Source: Verrucomicrobia subdivision 3 bacterium UBA693 | GTDB lineage: Bacteria; Verrucomicrobiota; Verrucomicrobiia; Limisphaerales; UBA8199 | DNA length: 64,000 bases | Reading direction: 5' to 3' | Assembly: GCA_002298785.1 (NCBI GenBank) | Contig: DBMR01000011.1 | Span: forward strand, 1-64,000 | Part shown: positions 13,894-22,766 of the stretch, piece after piece | Layout: each line of letters begins with the position of its first letter | Position numbering within the stretch: position 1 is the first letter of the stretch | Made by a program: the position numbers and the translations under genes | The notes under the pieces: model-generated | Told to the model about the DNA's origin: nothing | The model's database searches: none | Seen by the model: the letters and a program-made list of their open reading frames with translations, nothing else

Positions 13894-14631
13894 GCTCAGC
13901 CCGTTCATTCGCACTCTTACCAACAAATCATTCAAAGCTTGCCGAGTTTCTTCACTGGGCATCTCCGGCAGCAAACTCCCCTCAAACACGCTCTGCAATT
14001 CAGCCCTCAGCTTCTGGTATTGTGCTTCGTGGAAAGCCACGTCTGCATCATCGAGGGTCGATTCTTCTGGTCCGGCAAGTTTTCTGGCCACCAAGTCAGG
14101 GATAAAGGAAAGACGCGCAGCCTCATTCAGGATCAGGAGATTTGCTTCGATCTCGCCGGTACGCATCAAGTGAATGCCCGTGAGCAGGACGCGGTAAACA
14201 TAAAGCAACGGCTTGACCCTCCGCGGCGACTCCTTCAGGAAGAGTTTCCATTCGGTGTCAGCAAAACCGAAATAGTGATGTGAGTGGTGCTTGGTGATCA
14301 CCCCTTGTTGCCCCCTGTGGCGGGCAATTTTCTTCAATTCCTGATGCTCCGGTGTGGTCCGAACAACCAGCGGCGAAAGCAACTGCTCCAGCACGTAGCC
14401 GTTCTTTTTGAGCAGCAGCTTCATAAACTTCCGCACGTCGTGGCTGACGATGTCCATCTCCAGGCCTTCGATCACCCGGGAATCCTGTACCGTCTCATCC
14501 TGAACCTCCAGGCCAACTATCCTATGCATGGGCAGCACGTGCGCCGCGCGCAGGTCGAAATCGGAATCAGGCGAGGGAAAGCCATACAGATGCGCGCCAC
14601 TGATCGTAGCGAAGAAAAGCGGGTAAGGCTG
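13882..14631 (-). pseudogene. RlaP-like nucleotidyltransferase lacking its start (truncated or fused)
   Basis: The open frame encodes the DNA polymerase beta-type nucleotidyltransferase signature FATISGAHLYGFPSPDSDFD, then DLRAAHVLP, DIVSHDVRKFMKLL and NGYVLEQLLSP, as in COG3541/RlaP proteins. The conserved part begins at about 14,631, but no ATG, GTG or TTG occurs in frame between an in-frame stop (near 14,705) and the active-site motif. The first ATG (14538) would remove the catalytic Asp pair. The 5' end lies inside the SMI1/KNR4 gene in another frame, and that protein loses family similarity at the same point. A deletion junction near 14,640 explains both; a -1 frameshift fusion is the alternative. 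Confidence 0.7.
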
Positions 14632-15482
14632 GGCAGCAACACGTTGCCAGCATACACTGCTCCGGGATTCGCGAGCAGCCGGCCCGCTTTCTCAATTACT
14701 TTGTCCCAGTCGCCAAGAAAGGCATACAACTCGGCGAGAGACGACGCTGCACTGTCATCACCATTCGCAGCGAAGTTTTCAAGAGATTGCAATGCCACTT
14801 CAGTTTGACCGCTTCTGGCTGCTGCTTGGGCCTTCTTGACGGAGACCGGCTTTTTGGCGGTGACATACTGCTTCACCTTCTCTTTCGGCAGGGGTTTGAG
14901 TTGCTTGCGGCATGTGTTGCGCTCCGTTGCGAGCCATTCGACAAACGACCGGTAACGGACAGCACCCGGCAGCCAGTTGGCAAAAAGCCACGTTTCCCAT
15001 TCGCCCTCCGGCGTTACCACCTTGGGATTAAGCAGGAGGACTGCACCGTCCCCCACATCTGAAATCTGCAGGGCGGTGCACAAATACTCCGTGCGGAATT
15101 TGACGCAATCCTGCTTCGCCCCGTAAACAAAGTATTCCTTATCGGAGATCGGCGGCAACTCGGCTGATGGGCCGACGTAAGCGTCAATCCAATCCTGGTT
15201 CTGCTCGCGAAACCAGGTCACCTTGGAGATCGGCAACAAATCAAAGATCGAAAGCGATGGAAACCGCCAGCCGTTGCAGGCTTTCACAAACGCACGATAG
15301 GACGAAGGCAAGCGAGTCGCTAAACGCTTTTCTGCTGCAATCCCCTCTTCCTCAGTTGCACCGGGGTAGCCTAGCCATCCTGCCTCGATGAGTTCGCGCG
15401 GAAGCGTCTCAACAACCTGCTCATAAGAGAGCAACTCGCGATTGTAGTTCGCAGGGAACGCATTCCATTCTGATTCGGTCAT
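14517..15482 (-). CDS. SMI1/KNR4-family protein with TPR-like tail, C-terminus scrambled
   Basis: Protein of 321 residues. The first 210 form a SMI1/KNR4 domain (WLGYPGATEEEGIAAEKRLA, LPSSYRAFVKACNGWRFP, TWLFANWLPGAVRYRSFVEWL); the family occurs as immunity proteins of contact-dependent toxins and in other conflict systems. A helical TPR-like part follows (AAARSGQTEVALQSLENFA, AELYAFLGDWDKVIEKAGRL). After residue 280 the sequence turns into an alternative-frame reading of the nucleotidyltransferase gene, so the natural C-terminus is lost. It starts 11 bases after the upstream nucleotidyltransferase and belongs to the same operon. Confidence 0.8.
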   Translation of the reverse strand: MTESEWNAFPANYNRELLSYEQVVETLPRELIEAGWLGYPGATEEEGIAAEKRLATRLPSSYRAFVKACNGWRFPSLSIFDLLPISKVTWFREQNQDWIDAYVGPSAELPPISDKEYFVYGAKQDCVKFRTEYLCTALQISDVGDGAVLLLNPKVVTPEGEWETWLFANWLPGAVRYRSFVEWLATERNTCRKQLKPLPKEKVKQYVTAKKPVSVKKAQAAARSGQTEVALQSLENFAANGDDSAASSLAELYAFLGDWDKVIEKAGRLLANPGAVYAGNVLLPSLTRFSSLRSVARICMAFPRLIPISTCARRTCCPCIG

Positions 15483-15493
15483 AGCGAGTGCGG

Positions 15494-16414
15494 TTATTTT
15501 GGTTGGGAGACCCGCGCCTTGATAAGAAAGTGATTTGCCCCCTCATAATCCGGACGTTCGGGAAGCCTGGTCTCTGAAAGCGCCTTTTCAAAATCCTCGT
15601 GTAATTCCCTTCGCCAGGCGTCCACCTCAGGCCAGGGCACAGTGCCCGTCTTGACGGCCAGCAAGCGATCCCGGTGGCATTCGACACGGACCGGCACTCG
15701 TGCCTCCCGGAGCGTCGCGGCCCCAGTGATGAGCAGCCGCAACAGATGCATGGCATGTTTCCAGCGGACCTCGCCCTGGGTGCGCAGGTCCTGTTCGATC
15801 TTCTTGAACTGGCTCAAGGCGTAGCCGTTGAAGGTCTGAAAGATCATCTGCGAGAGAAAACGCTGGCGTAGCGACAGCAGCTCCTCGGCCAAGGGCGTGG
15901 CTTTCTCGACCAGTGGTGAATACAGGCACTCCAGGATGTTTGGATTGGCTCGCAAAGCCATGATCAGAAATTTCTGCAACTCCCAGTAAACTGCTTGAGC
16001 CGCGTTGTCCTCGAATTGTTCCGGCGCGCCGAACATCGACCATTGCAGCTCAGCAGGCGCAAGGTAGATCCCACGCCGGTCTGTATCAGAGTCATCGGTT
16101 TCCAAGCCGTACGCCTGAGAACCCATCACACAGCGATAAATGATGACCGATTCCAAGTCGAAATCGGGTTGGCCGCAGCCCGGGGCTTGAAGACGGTCCT
16201 TGAAGTGCTTCAGAACCTCCAGTTGCTCGGCCGTGAGAGATTTCTCGAATCCGTCGGGGAATCGCACCAGAAAATGTCGATCCGTTCCCGTGGGAGTGCG
16301 CGTAACCACCCCTACCGCTCCACGGGGATGCACCAACGACTGGTTGGGACCGCGAATCTCGACCAAGGCGACGACCTGGGTGCCGGCAGAGATGTTTTCC
16401 GGTTGATGGGACAT
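15494..16414 (-). CDS. RlaP/YcgL-like nucleotidyltransferase with N-terminal SH3-like domain
   Basis: Protein of 306 residues. Residues about 10-70 form a small beta-barrel-like domain (VALVEIRGPNQSLVHPRGAV, HFLVRFPDGFEKSL). From about 90 a DNA polymerase beta-type nucleotidyltransferase follows with VMGSQAYGLETDDSDTDRRG, where G-S and D-S-D-x-D supply the metal site, then helical RlaP regions (ILECLYSPLVEKATPLAEEL, KIEQDLRTQGEVRWKHAMHL). RlaP proteins are known neighbours of RNA ligases; the reaction is not established. The start codon follows a tandem 12-base repeat that also contains the stop codon of the upstream gene; no Shine-Dalgarno is visible, so coupling is likely. Confidence 0.85.
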   Translation of the reverse strand: MSHQPENISAGTQVVALVEIRGPNQSLVHPRGAVGVVTRTPTGTDRHFLVRFPDGFEKSLTAEQLEVLKHFKDRLQAPGCGQPDFDLESVIIYRCVMGSQAYGLETDDSDTDRRGIYLAPAELQWSMFGAPEQFEDNAAQAVYWELQKFLIMALRANPNILECLYSPLVEKATPLAEELLSLRQRFLSQMIFQTFNGYALSQFKKIEQDLRTQGEVRWKHAMHLLRLLITGAATLREARVPVRVECHRDRLLAVKTGTVPWPEVDAWRRELHEDFEKALSETRLPERPDYEGANHFLIKARVSQPK

Positions 16415-16437
16415 CGGTTAGCGAATCGGTTAGCGAA
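16414..16437. repeat. Tandem 12-bp duplication at a gene junction
   Basis: TCGGTTAGCGAA occurs twice in direct succession. On the minus strand one copy carries the stop codon of the SDH-type protease gene and the other leads into the ATG of the nucleotidyltransferase. A recent slippage duplication is likely; it sets the intercistronic spacing. Confidence 0.8.
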
Positions 16438-17434
16438 TATGTAGCCGCACCGGTTGCCATTTGCCACGCACGGCGGTGCATAGGTACCACGCAGATTGGT
16501 CATGCATGGGCACCCACCGGCGCTCCTCCTTGCGGTAAAACCAATCCTTGTCTATCTGGTAGAAGACCTGCCGCCCGACGATCTCCAGGAGGTTGCAGAT
16601 TTCATTCTGGTGATAGTTGTGCGGGTCACGATCGGTTAATCGGGCTTGCGCCATCTCAGAATAGACGTGGTTCAGTTCCCGCAGCAGTGTGTCCACGACG
16701 GGATCCAGGTCGCGCACGTTCAGCCCCAAATCCTTCGCCGCTCGCGCGGTGATCGGGTACGAATGCGAGGGATAATCGTAGTTGAGCGCGTGGCTGATGC
16801 GCACGGTCTTGGCGCGGGACTTGATATGATAGCCGAGCAACTCCTGGCAAATGCGCATCGATAGCGAGCTCGATCGGTCCAGAGCGCCCAGCACCAGCGG
16901 GTGCAGGTACCTGTAAATCTCCGGGTAGGGATTGCCGCCCTTCCCTTGTTCTCTCCACAGGCGCAAGATGCGCATCACTTCGTCCTGACTAACGGAAACC
17001 AGGTAATTATTGTGATCCACGGGTGAGAGATCGTGTTTCAGGGAGGAATCGACGGCCGTCAGGTATGATGTTGGCCCCATCTGGATCTCATCCGCTCCCA
17101 ATGCCACCATGGTTGCGGCCGAGGCGCAAACGAAGGGAGCCAGCAAGGAAATGTGCTCGAACGTCTGACGCAACAGATGGACCAGCCTTAAAGCAGCCTC
17201 CGGGTTGCCGCCATCGGACTTGAGAAACAGGGCCACGCGTTTGGCTCGTTTGCCCGGACCCAGCATGGCCGACATGGCCGTGACATCGTTTTGGCAGATC
17301 TCGCCCGCGGTCGAGATCCAGTAAACCAGCACTGGCATGCCGAGTTGCTCTTGCAGGCGCTTCAGCATCGCCTGGGTGCGGGGCGCAAATACGGGTGGCT
17401 TTCGTTTCAGCGGTGGCGGGGTTTGGCTGCTCAT
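16430..17434 (-). CDS. SDH-family ClpP-fold serine proteinase
   Basis: Protein of 334 residues from the ATG at 17434 (MSSQTPP); an upstream extension is possible but reads as noise. It belongs to the ClpP/SppA-fold SDH family: LFLKSDGGNPEAALRLV forms the oxyanion region, and APFVCASAATMVALGADEI carries the probable catalytic Ser in ASAAT. The C-terminal third is specific (SRAKTVRISHALNYDYPSHS, NYHQNEICNLLEIVGRQVF). It is probably soluble or peripherally membrane-associated; no signal peptide is seen. It is the first gene of an operon with two RlaP-like nucleotidyltransferases and an SMI1 protein. The joint function is unknown. Confidence 0.85.
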   Translation of the reverse strand: MSSQTPPPLKRKPPVFAPRTQAMLKRLQEQLGMPVLVYWISTAGEICQNDVTAMSAMLGPGKRAKRVALFLKSDGGNPEAALRLVHLLRQTFEHISLLAPFVCASAATMVALGADEIQMGPTSYLTAVDSSLKHDLSPVDHNNYLVSVSQDEVMRILRLWREQGKGGNPYPEIYRYLHPLVLGALDRSSSLSMRICQELLGYHIKSRAKTVRISHALNYDYPSHSYPITARAAKDLGLNVRDLDPVVDTLLRELNHVYSEMAQARLTDRDPHNYHQNEICNLLEIVGRQVFYQIDKDWFYRKEERRWVPMHDQSAWYLCTAVRGKWQPVRLHIR

Positions 17435-17734
17435 ATTCTCTTTAGGACGGTACTTATACAGACATATTAATCGCAGGGCGAGCATTCTGCCCAACCTGTA
17501 CTTCAACGCTCGAGGCGCAGCGCCCACTCCCAAATGATCGAACTCCGGCGGGCCTCAGTTCTTCTTGTCGGTGAAGGTGGCCCGCAAGGTCGCGGCTTCT
17601 ACGGCAGTCAAACGGGCCACAACGGCTAAGCAGAGAGACCCGCTGGGGCGGGCGACGCGCACCCACGGTCCACTAGGAAAACAAACTCGCCCTACCACAA
17701 GATTGCTAAAAGCCGCAGTGGTTGCTGTCTTTAC
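17435..17734. other. Divergent intergenic region with coding remnant and GC-rich repeat
   Basis: On the minus strand a short frame ends in VARLTAVEAATLRATFTDKK and a stop at 17555; it looks like a coding tail with no body. At about 17,640-17,700 lies a GC-rich element (GGGCGGGCGACGCGC and CTCGCCCTACC) similar to pieces near 13,690 and 34,115, probably a decayed dispersed repeat. No other gene. Confidence 0.4.
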
Positions 17735-19555
17735 TTGCAGATTGTGTATGGGAAGAATGAGGCCGTGAAATTGAATCGTTGGTTTCCCGCCTCGCTGGTG
17801 TGCCTGGTGATCGGATGTTCGGCGAACGCCCAGCCAAGCGCGATGAAGCTCTGGCCGCAGATCACACCTGGCATTTACAACCATGCCAACGTGCTGGTCA
17901 TGAAATGCGAGGTGGCCGAAGACGGGCTGACGGTCACCGATGCGGCGTGGGATTCCTACAAGATTGAGAGTTGCGGCAAGCGCTGGACCGTGAACATGGG
18001 AGCGCCCATGACCGGACCGCTCAAGGGCTACAAGTTTAGCCCGGAATTTGCCGGCTTGCCGGTAAATCTCACGGTCGAGTTCTTCAATCCCGCCAAGCCG
18101 TGGGAAGTAAAGGAGAATTACCAGGAAATCCTGCTGCTGGGTGGAAAGCAGAAAATTGGATTGCCCGGGTGGTTTCACACTCCCACGAACCGGCTCGGCT
18201 ATGATTTTGATGAGGGCGCCTGGTTTCCGTCCGGGTGGTCGTTGCCCCGGGGCAAGTATGCGCTTTGGCAGGGCGCGGCCAAAGCGCGGCAGCAAGATCG
18301 CCAGGAGACCTGCCCGATGTATGATTTTGGCTTCACCCATGTGGCCCCCTGCGCCATGACGCACAACGGCGCGCGTGGACAGCGGGAACGCCGCGCCCTC
18401 TTGTTTGGGGACAATGAATGGATTCCTCACGATGGCGCCAAAGACACGTTCACTGCCGATCCCACCAATCCCAAGAACTGGCAAATTGAACCGTTTCATC
18501 ACCATGCCGAAGAATGCGCCATCATCATCCCGGATTTCGAAGCGCCCCTGTACCACTCCTGGAAGGACTTTCAATACGACGCCTTCGCGCAGCTCATCGA
18601 TGCGGTGCGCAGCCGCCATTCCGATGTGCTTGTGGGCTGCTGGGGAGTGGGAGTGGTCAAATCGTCTTTTCGCATTTTTGACAGCGTCTGGGAGGGCAAG
18701 CCCACAGGATCGGTTGATATCACGGGAGCACGGCAGTGGCGCGAAAAGTACAACAATCCCGCCGCCGATTTGCACCCGGTCTTTAACCGCTGCCACCTCA
18801 ACCTGGGCAATCCGTCGGTTTATTGGATCAACAACTCCAAGCCATCCCAGCTCTACGCTTTCGTGCAGGAATGGGAGCAGGGCAAACTGGCCCGGCCCGA
18901 GGTTCTCAACCTGCTCTCCACCTGGATCCAGGTCGAGTTTGTGGACAACTACCCGTTGTCCCAATACCGGTTCACCGATGCGAAAGGCAAGGTGCGACTC
19001 GATGATCTAAAGCACCAGGCCCCGGCTTCCTCTACTTACGCCCTCTCATTGTTCGGTCACTGCGTGATGGATGGGCTGCAATGCTGGGAAATCGGCACCC
19101 GTTATTCCGAAGCGTTGGAAGATTATTCCGATTGGCGGGCGCGAGAGCCCATCGCCAAGCGCATCATTAACGGAGTGGAGGTCGATCTTAATTATTACGT
19201 GAAGTATTTCGGTTTCTACAATTACCACGTCCTGGGCATGTGGCAGGCGAGCCAGAACCGCGACATTATTGAAGCCAGGACGACCTGGGAGATGCCTGAG
19301 ATCAACTCGTCGACAGGAAAAGTGTGGCGGCGGGGTGACGAGCGATACCCAAGCTACGCCAACCTTTACAAAGAACCATTGGTCCGCACCAAGCTCGCTG
19401 CGGACGCCAAGACGTTGCTGGTTGTGGCCTGCAATCCGCACAACCAGGGCGTCGAGCAGGTTCGTGTCCGGCGTCCTGGCGCCGTCCAGGAATACGGATT
19501 TGAACTGGTGGGGGATTTTCCGATCATTAAGCGCTTCCCGATAACCAAGCCTTGA
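17735..19555 (+). CDS. Hypothetical secreted lipoprotein
   Basis: Protein of 606 residues from the ATG at 17735; a GTG at 17765 gives a shorter, more typical signal peptide. The segment SLVCLVIGCSAN is a lipobox, so the mature protein is likely a lipoprotein. The body is rich in aromatic residues and has no motif I can name (for example VIIPDFEAPLYHSWKDF-like and HCVMDGLQCWEIGTRYSEAL regions). Its composition suggests a catalytic barrel-type enzyme of the kind common in verrucomicrobial polysaccharide-degrading loci, but this is inference. A separate, short gap follows before the antiporter. Confidence 0.75.
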   Translation: MQIVYGKNEAVKLNRWFPASLVCLVIGCSANAQPSAMKLWPQITPGIYNHANVLVMKCEVAEDGLTVTDAAWDSYKIESCGKRWTVNMGAPMTGPLKGYKFSPEFAGLPVNLTVEFFNPAKPWEVKENYQEILLLGGKQKIGLPGWFHTPTNRLGYDFDEGAWFPSGWSLPRGKYALWQGAAKARQQDRQETCPMYDFGFTHVAPCAMTHNGARGQRERRALLFGDNEWIPHDGAKDTFTADPTNPKNWQIEPFHHHAEECAIIIPDFEAPLYHSWKDFQYDAFAQLIDAVRSRHSDVLVGCWGVGVVKSSFRIFDSVWEGKPTGSVDITGARQWREKYNNPAADLHPVFNRCHLNLGNPSVYWINNSKPSQLYAFVQEWEQGKLARPEVLNLLSTWIQVEFVDNYPLSQYRFTDAKGKVRLDDLKHQAPASSTYALSLFGHCVMDGLQCWEIGTRYSEALEDYSDWRAREPIAKRIINGVEVDLNYYVKYFGFYNYHVLGMWQASQNRDIIEARTTWEMPEINSSTGKVWRRGDERYPSYANLYKEPLVRTKLAADAKTLLVVACNPHNQGVEQVRVRRPGAVQEYGFELVGDFPIIKRFPITKP

Positions 19556-19654
19556 TGAACCACCCGGCGCGAGCGATCCGCAGGGATTTGTTACAGAGGA
19601 ACGATTATGGTTTAGGCTTTTAGGATCTCTGGCGGGTCGCATACCCTCGCGCCA

Positions 19655-20734
19655 GTGAAAGCAAAAATGCCACTTTGGACCTGGCTGGTGCCGGTGCTGG
19701 CGCTCGGCTCCTTAATCGCGGCGGTGGCGGTAGGGGTCGGGCCGGGTCTTGCCCTGCTCTGTGGCGCGACACTTATCGGAGCAGTCTTTGTGGCGGTCCA
19801 CCACGCGGAGGTCGTCGCGCATCGAGTGGGGGAACCTCTCGGCACTCTCGTGCTCGCCCTGGCAGTCACAGCGATTGAAGCCGCGCTCATTCTCTCCATG
19901 ATGGTTGCCGGCGGCCAGGACGCCGCCGTCCTCCCGCGTGATGCCATCTACGCGGCCGTGATGATCATCTGCACCGGCGTCGTGGGCCTCTGTCTCCTGG
20001 CGGGTGGCCTGGCCCATCGCGAGCAGACTTTTCGCGTGGAAGGCGCAGGCGCGGGATTGGCGGCCTTGATCGTGATGGCGGTGCTGACACTCGTTCTGCC
20101 GGTGTTTACCACCAGCACCCCGGGAGGCACTTATAGCCGATCACAACTGGCGTTCCTGGCGGTAAGCTCGGCGGTGCTTTGGGCCATCTTCGTTTTCGTT
20201 CAAACCGTACGCCATCGCGATTATTTCATGCCCGCGGCGAATGCTTCCGATCCCGAGGTTCATGCCGAACCGCCGACGACCGGGCACGCATGGGCGAGTT
20301 TCGGATTGCTGTTGCTCTCGCTCGTGACCGTTGTAGGGCTGGCTAAAATGCTTTCGCCCACCATCGAAAAGGCGGTGGAAGTGGCCAAGGCACCCAGGGC
20401 TGTAGTCGGGATCGTGATTGCAGCTTTGGTCCTGTTGCCGGAAACGGTGGCGGCAGTGCGCGCGGCCCGCGCGAATCGCTTGCAGACGAGCATGAACCTG
20501 GCGGTCGGCTCGGCGCTGGCCTCTATCGGCCTGACGGTCCCCGTGGTGGTGGTGGCCTCGATCGCCTTCAACCTGCCCCTGGTCCTGGGTCTTTCGCCCA
20601 AAGACATAACCCTGCTGACGATGACCTTCCTCGTGAGCGCCGTCACGCTTGGCACCGGCCGCACTTACCTCATGCAAGGAGCAGTGCACCTGGTGCTATT
20701 TGCCGCATATTTGTTCCTGGCGTTCGTACCCTGA
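19655..20734 (+). CDS. chaA: Calcium/proton antiporter (ChaA/CAX family)
   Basis: Membrane protein of 359 residues with about eleven hydrophobic segments. The two CAX signature repeats are visible: VALAVTAIEAALILSMM-like GTLVLALAVTAIEAA in the first half, and VLLPETVAAVRAARANRLQ in the second. These carry the acidic residues that bind the cation. It exchanges cytoplasmic Ca2+ (or Na+/K+) for H+. The start is a GTG at 19655, with an ATG four codons later. It is a single-gene unit. Confidence 0.9.
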   Translation: MKAKMPLWTWLVPVLALGSLIAAVAVGVGPGLALLCGATLIGAVFVAVHHAEVVAHRVGEPLGTLVLALAVTAIEAALILSMMVAGGQDAAVLPRDAIYAAVMIICTGVVGLCLLAGGLAHREQTFRVEGAGAGLAALIVMAVLTLVLPVFTTSTPGGTYSRSQLAFLAVSSAVLWAIFVFVQTVRHRDYFMPAANASDPEVHAEPPTTGHAWASFGLLLLSLVTVVGLAKMLSPTIEKAVEVAKAPRAVVGIVIAALVLLPETVAAVRAARANRLQTSMNLAVGSALASIGLTVPVVVVASIAFNLPLVLGLSPKDITLLTMTFLVSAVTLGTGRTYLMQGAVHLVLFAAYLFLAFVP

Positions 20735-20785
20735 GTTCCACCGCGGAAAAGGGCACGGTTCAGCCTCTCCCCCCAAGCTTTCGTC

Positions 20786-22681
20786 TTGCTGTCGGAATAC
20801 CTTCCCACTTCGAAATCCGTCCGGTCGAGAGCCCCTCCTTTCATGCCAGCAGGATTCAGGGAACCTTTCGAGGCGTTCGCGCATCATGAAGACGTGCAAC
20901 CTGTTCTCAACAGCCTAAACCCGGAACACATTACTCGGGCGCTTCGCAGCGTCAGCCTCAGAAGTTTGGCCAGCTTCGCCTCACTTTTGCTGATCTCGTC
21001 ATGGCCGCTCATGGGGCAACAGTTCACCGAAACGGCCACGACCTTCCCGGCTTATCCCCAGCCCTGCGTCGTCTGGGGTGATTATGACGGAGACGGTCGA
21101 CCGGATGTATTGATCGTCGGGATGGGGAAACGGGACACGCCCACCACGACCCTGTACCGGAACACTGCGGCCGGATTTGTTGACAGCGGCATGGCGCTCG
21201 CGGGTTTAGCCCGGGCATCTGCGGCGTGGGGAGATTTCAACAACGATGGCCGCCTCGACCTGGCTATTACGGGGATAACCGCGGCCGGGATTCCGGCTAC
21301 GCTCGTGTACCAGAACAACGGCACCAATTTTACCCTGGTGCCCGGCAACTTCACCGCGGTCTTTGCTGGAAGTGTTGCCTGGGGGGATTACGACGGAGAT
21401 GGCCGCCTGGACTTGCTCGTGACGGGCATTACCAGCGCCAGCCAAAATGGAGTGGCCGTGACCAGGCTATATCATAACGACGGAAACGGTGTCTTCAGCG
21501 CGGTGGCGCATCCGTTCCCAGATTGTTACAGCGGTGCGGTCGCCTGGGGTGATTACAACCGCGACGGCAAACTCGACGTGGTCATCACCGGCACCACCAG
21601 CAGCGGCGGCCTTGTAACCGCCATTTGGCGCAATGACGGCGGCGGGAAGTTCACCGATGCCGGCGCAAACCTTCCGGGCACAGACCTCGGTTTCGTGGCC
21701 TGGGGCGACTACGATAATGACGGCGACCTGGACCTGCTATTCGGTGGCAACTCGAATGAGGGTTGGATTTGCCGCATTTACCGCAATGACGGTGGGGTCT
21801 TCACGAACATCAACGCCGGTTTGCTCGGCGTGATCTGGTCCTCCGCCGCCTGGGGCGACTACGACAATGATGGCAAGCTCGACGCCATGATCATGGGATA
21901 CGATCCGGTGGCACAGGTGCCTGTGTCCCGACTGTACCGCAATATCGGCGGCGATGTGTTCACCGACAGCGGCCAGACCTTTCACAACCTCTACCTTGGC
22001 ACTCTGAGCTGGGTCGATTACGACAATGACGGCCGACTGGATTTGCTCCTGGCGGGCAACAGCGGCGGGTTCGATCTGCTGAGCCTGTACCACAACAACA
22101 ATGCCGCCACCAACACGGTTCCTGGCACCCCGGGAGCGTTGACGGTCACAAATTTCGGCCCCCAGGTTACCTTCACCTGGTCTGCACCGGTGGACGCGCA
22201 AACGCCCGCAGCGGGCCTGAGCTATAACCTGCGCGTAGGCACCTCTCCAGGCGGTGCGGACGTAGTAAGTCCGGAAGCCGGCACAAACGGATCTCGTCGC
22301 GTGACCGCGTTGGGCAATGCAGGATCACGCCTGGCAGCCGAACTTAGCAATGTCCTGCCTGGCACGAACTATTATTGGAGCGTTCAGGCCGTGGACAGCG
22401 CCTTCGCCGGAGGGCCCTTCGCCCAGGAAGGCAGTTTCGCTTTGCCTGTGCCGAATGCTCCTCACCTGCTCTCGATTCAGCGCGAAACCAATAGGTTTCG
22501 GATCGAAGCCAGCGGTTCGCCCGGATGGAACTATGGCATCTTGTCCTCTCCCGCCCCCACCACGAACGCGGCTGGCTGGCCACGCCTAGGGACCGCCGCT
22601 GCTGATGCCGCAGGGCACCTTACGTTCACAGATACGAACTCGACCGCCCCCCTGCGCTTCTACCGAGGCGTTTATCCGTGA
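20786..22681 (+). CDS. Secreted FG-GAP/VCBS-repeat protein
   Basis: Up to 631 residues; the true start is uncertain because the signal-like stretch (LASFASLLLISSWPLMGQ) lies at about residues 60-77 with no nearby ATG in frame. Seven FG-GAP/VCBS repeats follow, each with a WGDYDGDGRxD-type calcium loop. After them comes a fibronectin-III-like domain (LTVTNFGPQVTFTWSAP, YYWSVQAVD) and a short C-terminal domain. Such proteins form calcium-bound beta propellers on the cell surface or are exported. The ligand is unknown. It stands 50 bases after the antiporter gene. Confidence 0.8.
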   Translation: MLSEYLPTSKSVRSRAPPFMPAGFREPFEAFAHHEDVQPVLNSLNPEHITRALRSVSLRSLASFASLLLISSWPLMGQQFTETATTFPAYPQPCVVWGDYDGDGRPDVLIVGMGKRDTPTTTLYRNTAAGFVDSGMALAGLARASAAWGDFNNDGRLDLAITGITAAGIPATLVYQNNGTNFTLVPGNFTAVFAGSVAWGDYDGDGRLDLLVTGITSASQNGVAVTRLYHNDGNGVFSAVAHPFPDCYSGAVAWGDYNRDGKLDVVITGTTSSGGLVTAIWRNDGGGKFTDAGANLPGTDLGFVAWGDYDNDGDLDLLFGGNSNEGWICRIYRNDGGVFTNINAGLLGVIWSSAAWGDYDNDGKLDAMIMGYDPVAQVPVSRLYRNIGGDVFTDSGQTFHNLYLGTLSWVDYDNDGRLDLLLAGNSGGFDLLSLYHNNNAATNTVPGTPGALTVTNFGPQVTFTWSAPVDAQTPAAGLSYNLRVGTSPGGADVVSPEAGTNGSRRVTALGNAGSRLAAELSNVLPGTNYYWSVQAVDSAFAGGPFAQEGSFALPVPNAPHLLSIQRETNRFRIEASGSPGWNYGILSSPAPTTNAAGWPRLGTAAADAAGHLTFTDTNSTAPLRFYRGVYP

Positions 22682-22766
22682 ATTCGGATTTCACCACACC
22701 GCCTCCACGGTGAATTGGCCGTCAACGTTCGAACCAGAAACCACCAGGAGCTCCTAAAACCACGCC

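Noticed and set aside
17555..18964. 469-codon minus-strand frame
   Set aside because: It is almost fully antisense to the lipoprotein gene at 17735-19555, which has a lipobox and protein-like composition; only the short tail outside the gene is kept as a remnant.
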